A stretch of 64,000 bases of DNA from CAYLLN01 sp036496265 (GCA_036496265.1 DASXLL010000370.1:1-64000); one strand, 5' to 3'. Counted from the stretch's first letter, positions 1-6,232 are shown. Notes: generated from the letters alone by a model not told the origin. Program-made: numbers and translations.

Positions 1-4
1 TTAT

Positions 5-35
5 GTTAGCGCTAACCTCTGAAAAGTGTTAGCGC
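5..35. repeat. 12-bp palindrome plus a repeated half
   Basis: GTTAGCGCTAAC at 5-16 is a perfect palindrome, and its GTTAGCGC half recurs at 28-35. It lies downstream of the minus-strand small genes. There is no T-run, so a terminator role is not supported. It may be a regulatory or repeat-family motif. The remaining bases to 225 show no convincing gene. Confidence 0.35.
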
Positions 36-225
36 GAGCGGCGGCGGCTGGGAGACGCTGTAAGTTGTGAAAGAACGTCGCTGACAGGAAAGTGTGCCAG
101 GGTTGCCACAATGGCAGAGATTGGGGCGCGCGGTTTGGAAGCTGCAAATTTTGTACCAATGTACAGTAATCGCTGTTGGGTAATGCTGGATTAAGTGGAC
201 CTGCTTAGCGAGTGGGCAGCGCCGC

Positions 226-405
226 TTATTTTTCGTCAACAGTGCTAACCGATGTAGAGCCGCCCGTCGCGGGTGCGAATTTGAAATTGAATTTGATCGT
301 CATCCTTTCTTGATACGCGACGAAGCGGAGGTGCTCCAGCCACCATCCGCAGCAGACCGCTACGACCACCATCAGCCACAGCAAGTCTCGGATCGTGAAA
401 CGCAT
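226..405 (-). CDS. Small membrane-anchored protein, RFTIRDLLW leader (array pair 1, second gene)
   Basis: A 59-residue frame beginning MRFTIRDLLWLMVVV. The first 22 residues form a positively charged start followed by one hydrophobic segment, which predicts a single membrane anchor. The remaining 37 residues (ending STVDEK) are probably exported or periplasmic and match nothing I recognise. The start is set by the leader motif, shared at DNA level with genes starting at 2664, 3227 and 4038. It lies 9 bases downstream of the gene at 415-609 and is probably co-transcribed with it. Function unknown. Such leaders are common on short planctomycete proteins. It was recognised by reading the minus strand directly. 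Confidence 0.6.
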   Translation of the reverse strand: MRFTIRDLLWLMVVVAVCCGWWLEHLRFVAYQERMTIKFNFKFAPATGGSTSVSTVDEK

Positions 406-414
406 GGGGCGGCC

Positions 415-609
415 CTATTCTTCACATGATCCGCAGAAAGGTGGCCCTACCGATAGATGTTCGGTCGCTGCAAGGGCCGCCTCCAACTCCCTGGTGATCT
501 TCTCCCAGGTCTTGGCAGGCACCGGGCGCGGATAATTGACCCACGCCCAGGCTAGCGCCGGCGGGCCAACGGCCAAGACGATCAGCAGCGTGCGGAGGCG
601 GAAACGCAT
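415..609 (-). CDS. Small membrane-anchored protein, RFRLRTLL leader (array pair 1, first gene)
   Basis: A 64-residue protein beginning MRFRLRTLLIVLAVGPP, followed by a short hydrophobic stretch (about residues 7-23) and a 40-residue tail with two cysteines near the end (FCGSC). The frame is open further upstream, but I chose the start at 609 because the same leader begins the genes at 3703 and 4451 and the broken gene at 2917. A start nine bases earlier (618) is also possible. The tail is unlike those of the other copies. It is followed 9 bases later by the RFTIRDLLW gene, the order seen in all pairs here. Function unknown; a single-pass membrane protein is inferred. Confidence 0.6.
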   Translation of the reverse strand: MRFRLRTLLIVLAVGPPALAWAWVNYPRPVPAKTWEKITRELEAALAATEHLSVGPPFCGSCEE

Positions 610-928
610 AACCGACATTCTATGCTCATATGTCACGTAGAACGGCGTCTGGAGCGTTTTTCTCGGAGTGTCCCAAATGCGGCCGATTCGAGCCCATTTT
701 CGCGCGCAAGAAGCGTTCACGAAAGGACTTAAGAATCGCCGATGAACTATTGACCGTGCTTATGTGTCTGCTAGACTTCATACGCACGCTGTATTAGCGT
801 GAACAGTGCGATTTTTGCCCACGGCAGGATTCCGACCGAATGGGTTATCAGGGAGCCATGGAACGTAAGGGAATAGCGGCCGCCATGCTGTCAGCATGCG
901 CGGCCTTAATTTTGCGCTGCGGTGAATC
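610..928. other. Intergenic region between the divergent array pair 1 and the DUF6941 operon
   Basis: No solid gene. A 30-codon plus-strand frame at 840-932 (start ATG, Ala-rich, signal-like: GIAAAMLSACAALIL) ends in TGA overlapping the GTG start of the DUF6941 gene. It could be a leader peptide or chance. The hairpin at 878-914 lies inside it. Promoters for the divergent genes should lie here, but I cannot assign boxes with confidence. Confidence 0.4.
878..914 (+). terminator. Stem-loop followed by a T-rich tract, just upstream of the DUF6941 gene
   Basis: GGCCGC-CATGCT (878-889), a GTC loop, AGCATG (893-898) and CGCGGCC (899-905) form a strong hairpin, followed by TTAATTTT. It resembles an intrinsic terminator or attenuator on the plus strand. 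It lies only 14 bases before the GTG at 929 and inside the 840-932 short frame, so a leader-peptide attenuation role is conceivable. There is no upstream plus-strand gene for it to terminate within the window. Confidence 0.4.
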
Positions 929-1396
929 GTGAAGCCAACAATTCAAGCGCTTTTGTTGGCCGATTGCGTTTACCAGGATGTAAGCGGTAAGAAGATTGTG
1001 GCCGGAATTTTTCACCGGCTTCTTTTTTCAAAAACGCTGCATCAGCCAAAGGTCATTGAAGATGGAGGATCGAAAAGGGTTTTAATTCCTGGCGGAGTCA
1101 ATGCCGGCTCACCGTATGCATACTTTTGCCTGACGGATGTCCGCGGCACGATTCCATGCACGATCCGATATGTGGACCTTAAAGACGAAAGAGTGCTTTT
1201 ACATACGAACTTCACCGTCAAATCAGATGATCCATTGGCAGCCGTGGAAGGGATATTGCCAATGCCGCCTCTGCCGACTCCGCATACGGGAGTATACGCA
1301 TTGGAACTGCTTTGCGAAGACGAACCGGTTGGCTCGCTAAGAATAGTCGTAGACGAGATAAACGAGAAACAGGAGAGTGCTGATGAGCCAAGTTGA
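929..1396 (+). CDS. DUF6941 family protein
   Basis: A 155-residue protein starting MKPTIQALLLADCVYQD. It matches what I know of the DUF6941 family: short bacterial proteins with the LLLAD..Y.D start, a GKK.I.GIF element and a beta-rich body. The family has no known biochemical role to my knowledge. No signal peptide or membrane segment is seen, so it is likely cytoplasmic. The start is a GTG at 929. The last 14 bases overlap the start of the HicB-like gene at 1383, so the two are probably translationally coupled. Family assignment is by recognition of the pattern, not by a search. Confidence 0.75.
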   Translation: MKPTIQALLLADCVYQDVSGKKIVAGIFHRLLFSKTLHQPKVIEDGGSKRVLIPGGVNAGSPYAYFCLTDVRGTIPCTIRYVDLKDERVLLHTNFTVKSDDPLAAVEGILPMPPLPTPHTGVYALELLCEDEPVGSLRIVVDEINEKQESADEPS

Positions 1397-1721
1397 ACAG
1401 TATCCCGTGACAGCGTCTGATCGCGCTGAAACGTACGCATTTGTGGCCTGGGAAATCAGTGACGACGCCAAGTCCAAGGTATTTGAGTGCCGCGTATTAA
1501 TCTGCCCTGAAGAGGACGGCGGGTTTTCTGCTCATGCACTCAAGCTGCCTGGCGTTGTATCACAGGGCGATACACCAGAAGAGGCTGCCGAGAGAATCGG
1601 AGACGCATTCCGTGAAACTCTTTTGGTCTATCAAGAGAGCGGAGAATCAATTCCCTGGGAGCAGGTCGTAATTGATCGGCCAAAAGGGTCAATTGAACGA
1701 TGGATTCTCGTTCATGTCTGA
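1383..1721 (+). CDS. hicB: HicB-family antitoxin
   Basis: A 112-residue protein with the HicB fold pattern: a strand carrying FECRVLICPEEDGGFSA, then GVVSQGDTPEEAAERIGDAFRETL. This is the partial RNase-H-like domain with the G..S.G.T.EEA....EA signature. HicB proteins bind and neutralise HicA mRNA interferases and usually repress their own operon. I chose the ATG at 1383 because AGGAG lies at 1371-1375; a GTG at 1377 is also in frame. The gene overlaps DUF6941 upstream by 14 bases and hicA downstream by 8. Antitoxin before toxin is the reverse of the classic hicAB order but is known. No obvious separate DNA-binding domain is seen at the C-terminus. Confidence 0.85.
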   Translation: MSQVEQYPVTASDRAETYAFVAWEISDDAKSKVFECRVLICPEEDGGFSAHALKLPGVVSQGDTPEEAAERIGDAFRETLLVYQESGESIPWEQVVIDRPKGSIERWILVHV

Positions 1722-1941
1722 ATTGCCGGCAGTTGGCGGAAAGCAGGCTATAGCGGCATTTGAGAAGGCCGGATTCGCCGTTGTCCGTACCGCCGCCAGT
1801 CACCATATCATGAAGAAAGAGGGCTGGCGATTTCTTTTATCAGTTCCGGTTCACGCTGGCGAGGAGCTAGGGCGCGGCACACTGAGAAGCCTCATTCGGG
1901 CATCAGGATTGACCGTAGAGGAGTTTTGCGCTCTTCTGTGA
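1714..1941 (+). CDS. hicA: HicA-family mRNA interferase toxin
   Basis: A 75-residue protein with the double-stranded-RNA-binding-like HicA fold: G.KQAIAAFEKAGF (residues 9-21), ASHHIMKKEGW (28-38, with the conserved catalytic His at 30), VPVHAGEELGRGTLRSLIRASGL (44-66) and a C-terminal EEF. HicA cleaves mRNA to arrest growth unless bound by HicB. The ATG at 1714 lies inside the end of hicB (8-base overlap), which decides the start. All family hallmarks are present, so it looks intact. It is the last gene of the DUF6941-hicB-hicA operon. Confidence 0.88.
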   Translation: MSELPAVGGKQAIAAFEKAGFAVVRTAASHHIMKKEGWRFLLSVPVHAGEELGRGTLRSLIRASGLTVEEFCALL

Positions 1942-2457
1942 ACCTATTGAAGCCAGTCGCGTCCGTTACCGTCTTATGGACGCCACATCTCTTGAACTAA
2001 GCGGCCCTCTCTAAATCGGAGAGCGGCCCGCGCCTGGGTGGCGCATCCTTACTGTCCCGCGGCCTAATGGTAATCGTATATCGCACGGCAACAGCCCGTA
2101 GGTTGCCGTAATATTACGTTAAGCCATGCTGGCGGCGAAAGTCTTCAAGAGAGATGCTTGGCCCTGATGCATTCATCGAAGCAAGCGAGTCACGTAGATC
2201 GTTTGCCTCGTCGTCAATTTCATCGACTGGATTGCCATTGACACGAAGTCTGCGCCGCCGAATTCCAGGACAATGAGAGGGTGAAGCCGACCAGCAGCTT
2301 AGGCACGATCCCCGATGATGACAACGGGTCCATTTAACCGAACATTACCGCCGCTTGGCTTCTTCGGTAAGCTCGTGAACCGTGCGGGCCATGCCCTGAT
2401 TCTAGCTGACGGGTAGTGTCCTAATTTGAATCTTGGGTCGTTAAGTGGGACTGCTGT
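1942..2457. other. Gene-poor stretch with degenerate coding remnants and a hairpin
   Basis: No intact gene. On the minus strand a frame without a start codon runs from about 2260 to a TAA at 2114-2116 and ends DFRRQHGLT, preceded by an acidic LRDSLASMNASGP-type segment that resembles the C-terminus of a small antitoxin. A separate ATG at 2392 gives MARTVHELTEEAKRR and then stops. Together they look like broken remnants of a short gene or genes, but this is weak. GC-rich inverted sequences at 2001-2030 (CTCTC...GAGAG within GCGGCC) could form the end of the hicBA transcript. Confidence 0.3.
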
Positions 2458-2664
2458 TCAGGGTTTCGCGGGCGGGTATTCGCCGTTCACGCCATCGCCG
2501 TCCCACACGATCGTAAACCCATAGTTACGGCAGATTGTTGCTAGCGACTCTGCTCTGGAGCGCCATTGTCTCGCATTGCTAAGCTGGCGATCGGCTAGCC
2601 ATCCTACCGCCAACCCCACTACCACCATCAGCCATAGCAAGTCGCGGATCGTGAAACGGAACAT
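2458..2664 (-). CDS. Small membrane-anchored protein, RFTIRDLLW leader (array pair 2, second gene)
   Basis: A 68-residue protein starting MFRFTIRDLLWLMVVVGLAVGWL. One membrane segment spans about residues 8-24, followed by a 44-residue tail that begins with a charged helix (RQLSNARQWRSRAESLA) and ends YPPAKP. The frame is open upstream, but the start at 2664 is fixed by the shared leader. It lies 4 bases after the stop of the broken RFRLRTLL frame at 2669-2917, preserving the pair order. No known domain. Probably a single-pass inner-membrane protein with an exported tail; function unknown. Confidence 0.6.
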   Translation of the reverse strand: MFRFTIRDLLWLMVVVGLAVGWLADRQLSNARQWRSRAESLATICRNYGFTIVWDGDGVNGEYPPAKP

Positions 2665-2668
2665 GGGG

Positions 2669-2917
2669 CTACTCGGTGGGAGTTGCGGATCGTGAAACCC
2701 CGCACGGTCCGATTGGGGGATACATTTTAAGTCTCTCTTCAAGCGATGGTGGTTCCCACGGCACAAGATCAGGCAATCCATCAGGTCCTACCACTAATCC
2801 CGGCCCCACCTTGGGTGACGGATTTATCATGGCATCCAAAATCTGCCATCCCCACTACGCGATCACCGGCGGCCCAACAGCCAAGACGATCAGCAGCGTG
2901 CGGAGGCGGAAACGCAT
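2669..2917 (-). pseudogene. RFRLRTLL-leader gene interrupted by an in-frame TAG (array pair 2, first gene)
   Basis: The frame begins MRFRLRTLLIVLAVGPPVIA at 2917 and meets TAG at 2855-2857 (codon 21). The same frame then stays open for 61 more codons to a second TAG at 2669-2671, rich in Pro and Gly, with LVPWEPPSLEERL. In the sister genes the position after GPP.LA is a hydrophobic or aromatic residue, so TAG is most simply a point mutation of a TTG or TGG codon. Either it is a pseudogene, or a 20-residue peptide is made. The start region lies within the 147-bp duplication, 144/147 identical to the intact gene at 4451. Confidence 0.55.
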
Positions 2918-3035
2918 GGCGAACCTTTAAGCAGGGCTAGCCTCATTATCGTTCGGCTGCCGCTGTCTTCAAACAGCGAGCGGCCCGAATTGCGGCCCGT
3001 GTCGATCAGCCGACGTACTGTTGGATGAACGTTAT
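2889..3035. repeat. 147-bp direct repeat, copy 1
   Basis: This is aligned base by base with 4423-4569: 144 of 147 bases are identical, and three substitutions lie in the last 45 bases. It covers the first codons of the RFRLRTLL genes and about 118 bases upstream, so it carries their presumed promoter and leader. Inside it, CATTATCGTTCGGCTG and CAGCCGACGTACTG form an imperfect inverted repeat with unpaired bases. Confidence 0.9.
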
Positions 3036-3093
3036 TGTAGACGGTGCTTCAAAAGTCTTCACCTTCACACTACCCGCGCTGGGGATAGCCAGA

Positions 3094-3141
3094 GCGAGGG
3101 AGGACCCTCGCGTTAGGAGGTTACCAGGGAGGACCCTGGTA
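3094..3141. repeat. Two adjacent hairpins sharing an AGGA loop
   Basis: GCGAGGG-AGGA-CCCTCGC at 3094-3111 and TACCAGGG-AGGA-CCCTGGTA at 3122-3141 are both perfect hairpins with the identical four-base loop and the common core AGGGAGGACCCT, 10 bases apart. TAGCCAG occurs on both outer sides (around 3086 and 3140). It is probably a REP-type element inserted between small genes. Confidence 0.7.
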
Positions 3142-3146
3142 GCCAG

Positions 3147-3227
3147 TTATGAATGCTGGAGCCAAAGCATGCAGCCCAACCCCACCACCACCATCAGCCA
3201 TAGCAAGTCTCGGATTGTGAAACGCAT
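3147..3227 (-). CDS. Very short RFTIRDLLW-leader frame (26 residues), probable remnant
   Basis: MRFTIRDLLWLMVVVGLG is followed by eight residues and TAA. The leader DNA is nearly identical to that at 405, 2664 and 4038, but the tail is missing, and the stop lies 6 bases before the double-hairpin repeat at 3094-3141. I infer that the tail was lost by insertion or deletion at the repeat. It could still encode a minimal transmembrane peptide. It follows the gene at 3240-3509 by 12 bases, so it may be part of the same transcript. Confidence 0.4.
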   Translation of the reverse strand: MRFTIRDLLWLMVVVGLGCMLWLQHS

Positions 3228-3239
3228 GGGCGGAGCGTC

Positions 3240-3509
3240 TTATTTTGAAGGTGCTGTTTGGCCGTTTCGTGTTCCCCATTCACGTTCTAATGCTTGCACG
3301 TACCCCGACGGGGGATTCCCGTGTTGCTTGTTCCAGTTGTCTAGAATTGTGAGCGAGTCCTCCACACCCTGAGTCAACTTCTCTAACTTTGCTTGTTCGC
3401 TCTGAATCTTGACAAGTGCCTTCTCGATTCGCTTGTTGTCGATCCACCACGAGACGGCTAGCGCTGCCAAAGCGGTCAGCCAGAGTAAATCTCGGATTAT
3501 GAAGCGCAT
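3240..3509 (-). CDS. Small membrane-anchored coiled-coil protein, RFIIRDLLW leader (array pair 3, second gene)
   Basis: An 89-residue protein starting MRFIIRDLLWLTALAALAVSWW. The membrane segment spans about residues 8-23. Residues 24-60 are rich in Lys, Glu, Leu and Ile in a heptad-like pattern (KRIEKALVKIQSEQAKLEKL), so a short coiled coil is likely. The tail has HGNPPSGYVQALEREWG. The start at 3509 lies 12 bases inside the 3' end of the pair's first gene (stop at 3497), which suggests translational coupling. The leader is slightly diverged from its sisters. Function unknown. Confidence 0.65.
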   Translation of the reverse strand: MRFIIRDLLWLTALAALAVSWWIDNKRIEKALVKIQSEQAKLEKLTQGVEDSLTILDNWNKQHGNPPSGYVQALEREWGTRNGQTAPSK

Positions 3510-3703
3510 GGGGACAAACATTGGCTAGAGCCAGTACGGGGCCAGTCAGTAATGATTTCGACGACGGGCCGCCTAAACTCCGACGGCGGCTCGTCATCCA
3601 TTGGCGGACCATAGGTGGCGATGTAGAGGAACCAACCGAGGAAGGCCAGCACCGGCGGCCCAATCGCCAAAACGATCAGCAGCGTGCGGAGGCGGTAACG
3701 CAT
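3497..3703 (-). CDS. Small membrane-anchored protein, RYRLRTLL leader (array pair 3, first gene)
   Basis: A 68-residue protein starting MRYRLRTLLIVLAIGPPVLAFLGWFLYIATYGPP (residue 1 at 3703), with one membrane segment over about residues 8-30 and a 35-residue soluble tail ending CLSPCAS. An in-frame ATG at 3754 overlaps the TGA of the upstream gene as ATGA. A 17-residue longer form is therefore possible, but the shared leader favours 3703. It overlaps the next gene by 13 bases. No recognised domain in the tail. Confidence 0.6.
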   Translation of the reverse strand: MRYRLRTLLIVLAIGPPVLAFLGWFLYIATYGPPMDDEPPSEFRRPVVEIITDWPRTGSSQCLSPCAS

Positions 3704-3750
3704 GAAATACGACCCCGTTGGATGGTAATGGGTGATTATCTGGACCTGCC

Positions 3751-4038
3751 TCATGGCACCAACATGGGGACGGGAATGTCTCGATTAACCTTCGGATCAC
3801 TCATCGCCTTCCGCGTTCGTTCCATGAGTTTCTCCGTTTCTCCATATTTGCGAAGGAGCCTGTCAATTTCTCTGCTTGCCTCCGCGTTCCCCAGCATTAG
3901 TCTATGCGCTTCCTGCTCTGCAAAGGCAACGCGGTAATCGCGATAGCGCCGCCAAGCACGGTCATTTAGAAACCACCCGCAAGCCAGCCCTACCACCACC
4001 ATCAGCCACAGCAAGTCTCGGATCGTGAAGCGGAACAT
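3751..4038 (-). CDS. Small membrane-anchored coiled-coil protein, RFTIRDLLW leader (array pair 4, second gene)
   Basis: A 95-residue protein starting MFRFTIRDLLWLMVVVGLACGWFL. One membrane segment (about residues 8-25) is followed by an Arg/Glu-rich helical region (about 26-80, with EAHRLMLGNAEASREIDRLL and KYGETEKLMERTRK), likely coiled coil, and a Pro-containing end. The frame is open upstream, but the start at 4038 is fixed by the leader. It lies 11 bases after the stop of 4050-4451. Function unknown; the architecture resembles the pair-3 second gene without obvious tail homology. Confidence 0.65.
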   Translation of the reverse strand: MFRFTIRDLLWLMVVVGLACGWFLNDRAWRRYRDYRVAFAEQEAHRLMLGNAEASREIDRLLRKYGETEKLMERTRKAMSDPKVNRDIPVPMLVP

Positions 4039-4049
4039 GGGAAGAGATT

Positions 4050-4451
4050 CTAACGGACAGCCGGAGTGTTGATTCTGTCGATGGCTTTGGCAGCTGCGTC
4101 GCGGACGCGCTCGTCCTCGTCGGTGACTTGCAGCTTTTTCAAGGCGGGAAGCGCGTCCTTCGCGGGACTGCCAATGGCAGCCAACCAATCAGCCGCGGAT
4201 CTGCGGATGCCAGGACTTTCATGATCTAAGCAGCCGATCAGACCAGGTACACCGCTTTCTCGCCGGCCGTCGCTGAAAATGTGAATCATGCCACCGCTTT
4301 CAAAGTCGGTGAGCATCATGCCAGGCCAATATCCTTTCGTCGTTGGCGGCGACTTGCTCCGCATGAAGACGACGACCGTGCTGATCGCGATTGCCAGAAG
4401 GGGCGGTGCTATGGAGGCCAATATCAGCAGCGTGCGGAGGCGGAAACGCAT
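4050..4451 (-). CDS. Membrane-anchored HEAT-repeat-like protein, RFRLRTLL leader (array pair 4, first gene)
   Basis: A 133-residue protein starting MRFRLRTLLILASIAPPLLAIAISTVVVFM. The membrane segment spans about residues 8-30. Residues 65-130 look like two HEAT repeats: VPGLIGCLDHESPGIRRSAADWLAAIG and ALPALKKLQVTDEDERVRDAAAKAIDRI. HEAT repeats usually bind proteins, and here they would be exported. It is the longest first gene of the array and the first in the four-gene minus-strand run 4451 to 3240. Its start and upstream 118 bases belong to the second copy of the 147-bp duplication. Confidence 0.75.
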   Translation of the reverse strand: MRFRLRTLLILASIAPPLLAIAISTVVVFMRSKSPPTTKGYWPGMMLTDFESGGMIHIFSDGRRESGVPGLIGCLDHESPGIRRSAADWLAAIGSPAKDALPALKKLQVTDEDERVRDAAAKAIDRINTPAVR

Positions 4452-4569
4452 GGCGAACCTTTAAGCAGGGCTAGCCTCATTATCGTTCGGCTGCCGCTGT
4501 CTTCAAACAGCGAGCGGCCCGAATTGCGGCGCGCGTCGATCAGCCGACGTAATGTTGGATGAACGTTAT
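4423..4569. repeat. 147-bp direct repeat, copy 2
   Basis: It differs from 2889-3035 at three positions. Here the inverted repeat CATTATCGTTCGGCTG / CAGCCGACGTAATG pairs better than in copy 1: all 14 bases of the shorter arm pair, with two bulged T bases on the longer arm. The copy ends in GAACGTTAT. From 4570 to 4706 I see AT-rich sequence but no gene. Confidence 0.9.
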
Positions 4570-4706
4570 GCTGATTTATCACTGATACAAAAACTTGATA
4601 CTAAAAAATCAGATCGGTGTTTGGGAAGTTTAAGAATGCAAATGGAACGAAATTGAACGCAAAAGCATGAATCAAGGTTTTTGGTATTGGGTACAGCCTG
4701 GCAGTA

Positions 4707-5300
4707 CTATTTCTGTTGCGAGTCCTTCGTAACGCTTTCCCAGCAAAGGCCGCGTGCGACGTACGATTGCGGTGGCGTTTGGGTGAGGTCGGTGAGCCTG
4801 TCCCAACGACCGTCGCCATCGGAGTCCACATAGACCAACTCACTTCCCTTCGCATCCGTAAAGTGAAATTGGACTTCCGTTATCTTTGGGTCTTTGACGC
4901 TGCGTCCAAAATCGCACGAATAAGTCTGCTTGTCGCAGGAAAACGAGTAGTGGCGCACCAACTCGTTTATCGCGCCGCCCTTGTCTGGGGAGAACAAGTC
5001 GCTGGCTATCGTCTCGCCGTTTCCAAAGGCATTGATGACAAACCGCCCATCTGGCGCCGCCGATACCAGAAGCGGGTATTCATTCATCCGGATCGTCATG
5101 TCCTTGAATTGCTCTTCAAACTGGGCTGCTTCCTCACCAACCTTTTGCCTCAGTTCCGCAACGTACTTACTGAGTTCTGCGTTAGAGATCGCGCGGCGAC
5201 CGTGCATACCCTGGGTGCCGATAAGCGGACTCCACAAGACCCCAAGGCCAAGGCCCGATACGAAACAAACTACGGGCCAAGTCAACTTTCTGGCAGTCAT
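4707..5300 (-). CDS. Hypothetical membrane-anchored protein
   Basis: A 197-residue protein with an uncleaved-signal-like N-terminus (KLTWPVVCFVSGLGLGVLWSPL, about residues 5-26). A helical, Glu/Gln-rich segment follows (ELSKYVAELRQKVGEEAAQFEEQF), then a beta-rich body containing YVDSDGDGRWDRL, a DxDxDG-type calcium-binding loop as in EF-hand or thrombospondin-3-like repeats. AGGAAG lies 7 bases before the ATG at 5300, supporting the start. It is preceded by 97 bases without a gene. I do not recognise the family; an exported, membrane-tethered protein is inferred. Confidence 0.7.
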   Translation of the reverse strand: MTARKLTWPVVCFVSGLGLGVLWSPLIGTQGMHGRRAISNAELSKYVAELRQKVGEEAAQFEEQFKDMTIRMNEYPLLVSAAPDGRFVINAFGNGETIASDLFSPDKGGAINELVRHYSFSCDKQTYSCDFGRSVKDPKITEVQFHFTDAKGSELVYVDSDGDGRWDRLTDLTQTPPQSYVARGLCWESVTKDSQQK

Positions 5301-5397
5301 TGCAACTTCCTACGGCGAGGTTGTGGGAACGGCTACCGTTTTCCTGTTCACGATTGAATAATTCCGCCTAGTCATTCGCAAGCAACCAGGTGACGCT

Positions 5398-6180
5398 TTA
5401 TGGAGCTGATTCGAGTTTATTATCGTGACTTCTCGTGAGCGAAATGATCCTGCCCGTCTTATCTCGCAGCGTGAAATGGTCCGCTGACAACTCAATGACT
5501 CTAAAGCAGTCCGTCGGCGCGGCATTCATGACGACGCAGCCCAACCACGCGGAGGCGCTCCGCTTGGAAGCGTACTGATAAATTGCAAGCTCGCTGGCAT
5601 CAGATGCCCATTCGCAGTAGAGCACGTCCGAAGTAGTAAGGCTGCCATACGCCCGCCCCGTGCCGTCCGACCGCAAGTTCACGACCTGTGTCCCGCCCGT
5701 CTGCCATGTTCCGACCAGCTCTTGCGAGATCTTGGTCGGATACAACGCCGGTAAACCAACCGCATCCGGCGGAATCCACTGGGCAACATACCAGCGAAAG
5801 AAACCCAAGCGAAAAAAATCCAAATGACTGAGCCGCAGCGCGGGGCGATAGACATCGGCCAGCCGGCCCAGGTGGTGCTGCCCAGTGATCTTCCGCTCCA
5901 TTTCGCAAAAAGTGATAAAAGGCCCGAGGCTCAAGACATAGAACAGAGTCCAGACGGCGATGGATGCTGCGAAGGTGGTGATCGCAACAAACACGAAGCC
6001 GATTCGTGGCCGAAAGTTTTTAATGAATCGGTAAGCTGCGAGAGAGGCCACGACGGCGCAGATGGCGCAGACGATGAAAATAAAGACATGCGGGACTTGC
6101 ACGAGCATCGCGAGCGAAATGGCAAGCCCAGTTACTACGAGGAGGATGGTTCGCAACGAGAACTGAAATCGCCAACTCAT
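5398..6180 (-). CDS. Hypothetical multi-pass membrane protein with FQFSLRTIL leader
   Basis: A 260-residue protein starting MSWRFQFSLRTILLVVTGLA, the third variant of the planctomycete N-terminal membrane leader in this region. Hydrophobic segments lie at about residues 10-28, 31-50 and 60-88, so three membrane spans are likely. The C-terminal half (about residues 145-260) is soluble and beta-rich (GTWQTGGTQVVNLRSDGTGRAYG), reminiscent of small lipocalin-like modules that compute a difference from baseline, but no family can be named. The start at 6180 is set by the leader. Function unknown. Confidence 0.65.
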   Translation of the reverse strand: MSWRFQFSLRTILLVVTGLAISLAMLVQVPHVFIFIVCAICAVVASLAAYRFIKNFRPRIGFVFVAITTFAASIAVWTLFYVLSLGPFITFCEMERKITGQHHLGRLADVYRPALRLSHLDFFRLGFFRWYVAQWIPPDAVGLPALYPTKISQELVGTWQTGGTQVVNLRSDGTGRAYGSLTTSDVLYCEWASDASELAIYQYASKRSASAWLGCVVMNAAPTDCFRVIELSADHFTLRDKTGRIISLTRSHDNKLESAP

Positions 6181-6232
6181 CGCCTTGCTTCATTCTCGAC
6201 AAGGAGAGTATGACTCGCCCGCGATTCCCAGC

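Noticed and set aside
12..239. 75-residue minus-strand frame at the window start
   Set aside because: It overlaps the end of the 226-405 gene in another frame, has no leader motif and no recognisable pattern.
4423..4569. Calling the 147-bp repeat an integron attC site
   Set aside because: It folds like one but lacks proper GTTRRRY and RYYYAAC ends, and genes in the region are on both strands. No integrase gene is present in the window.
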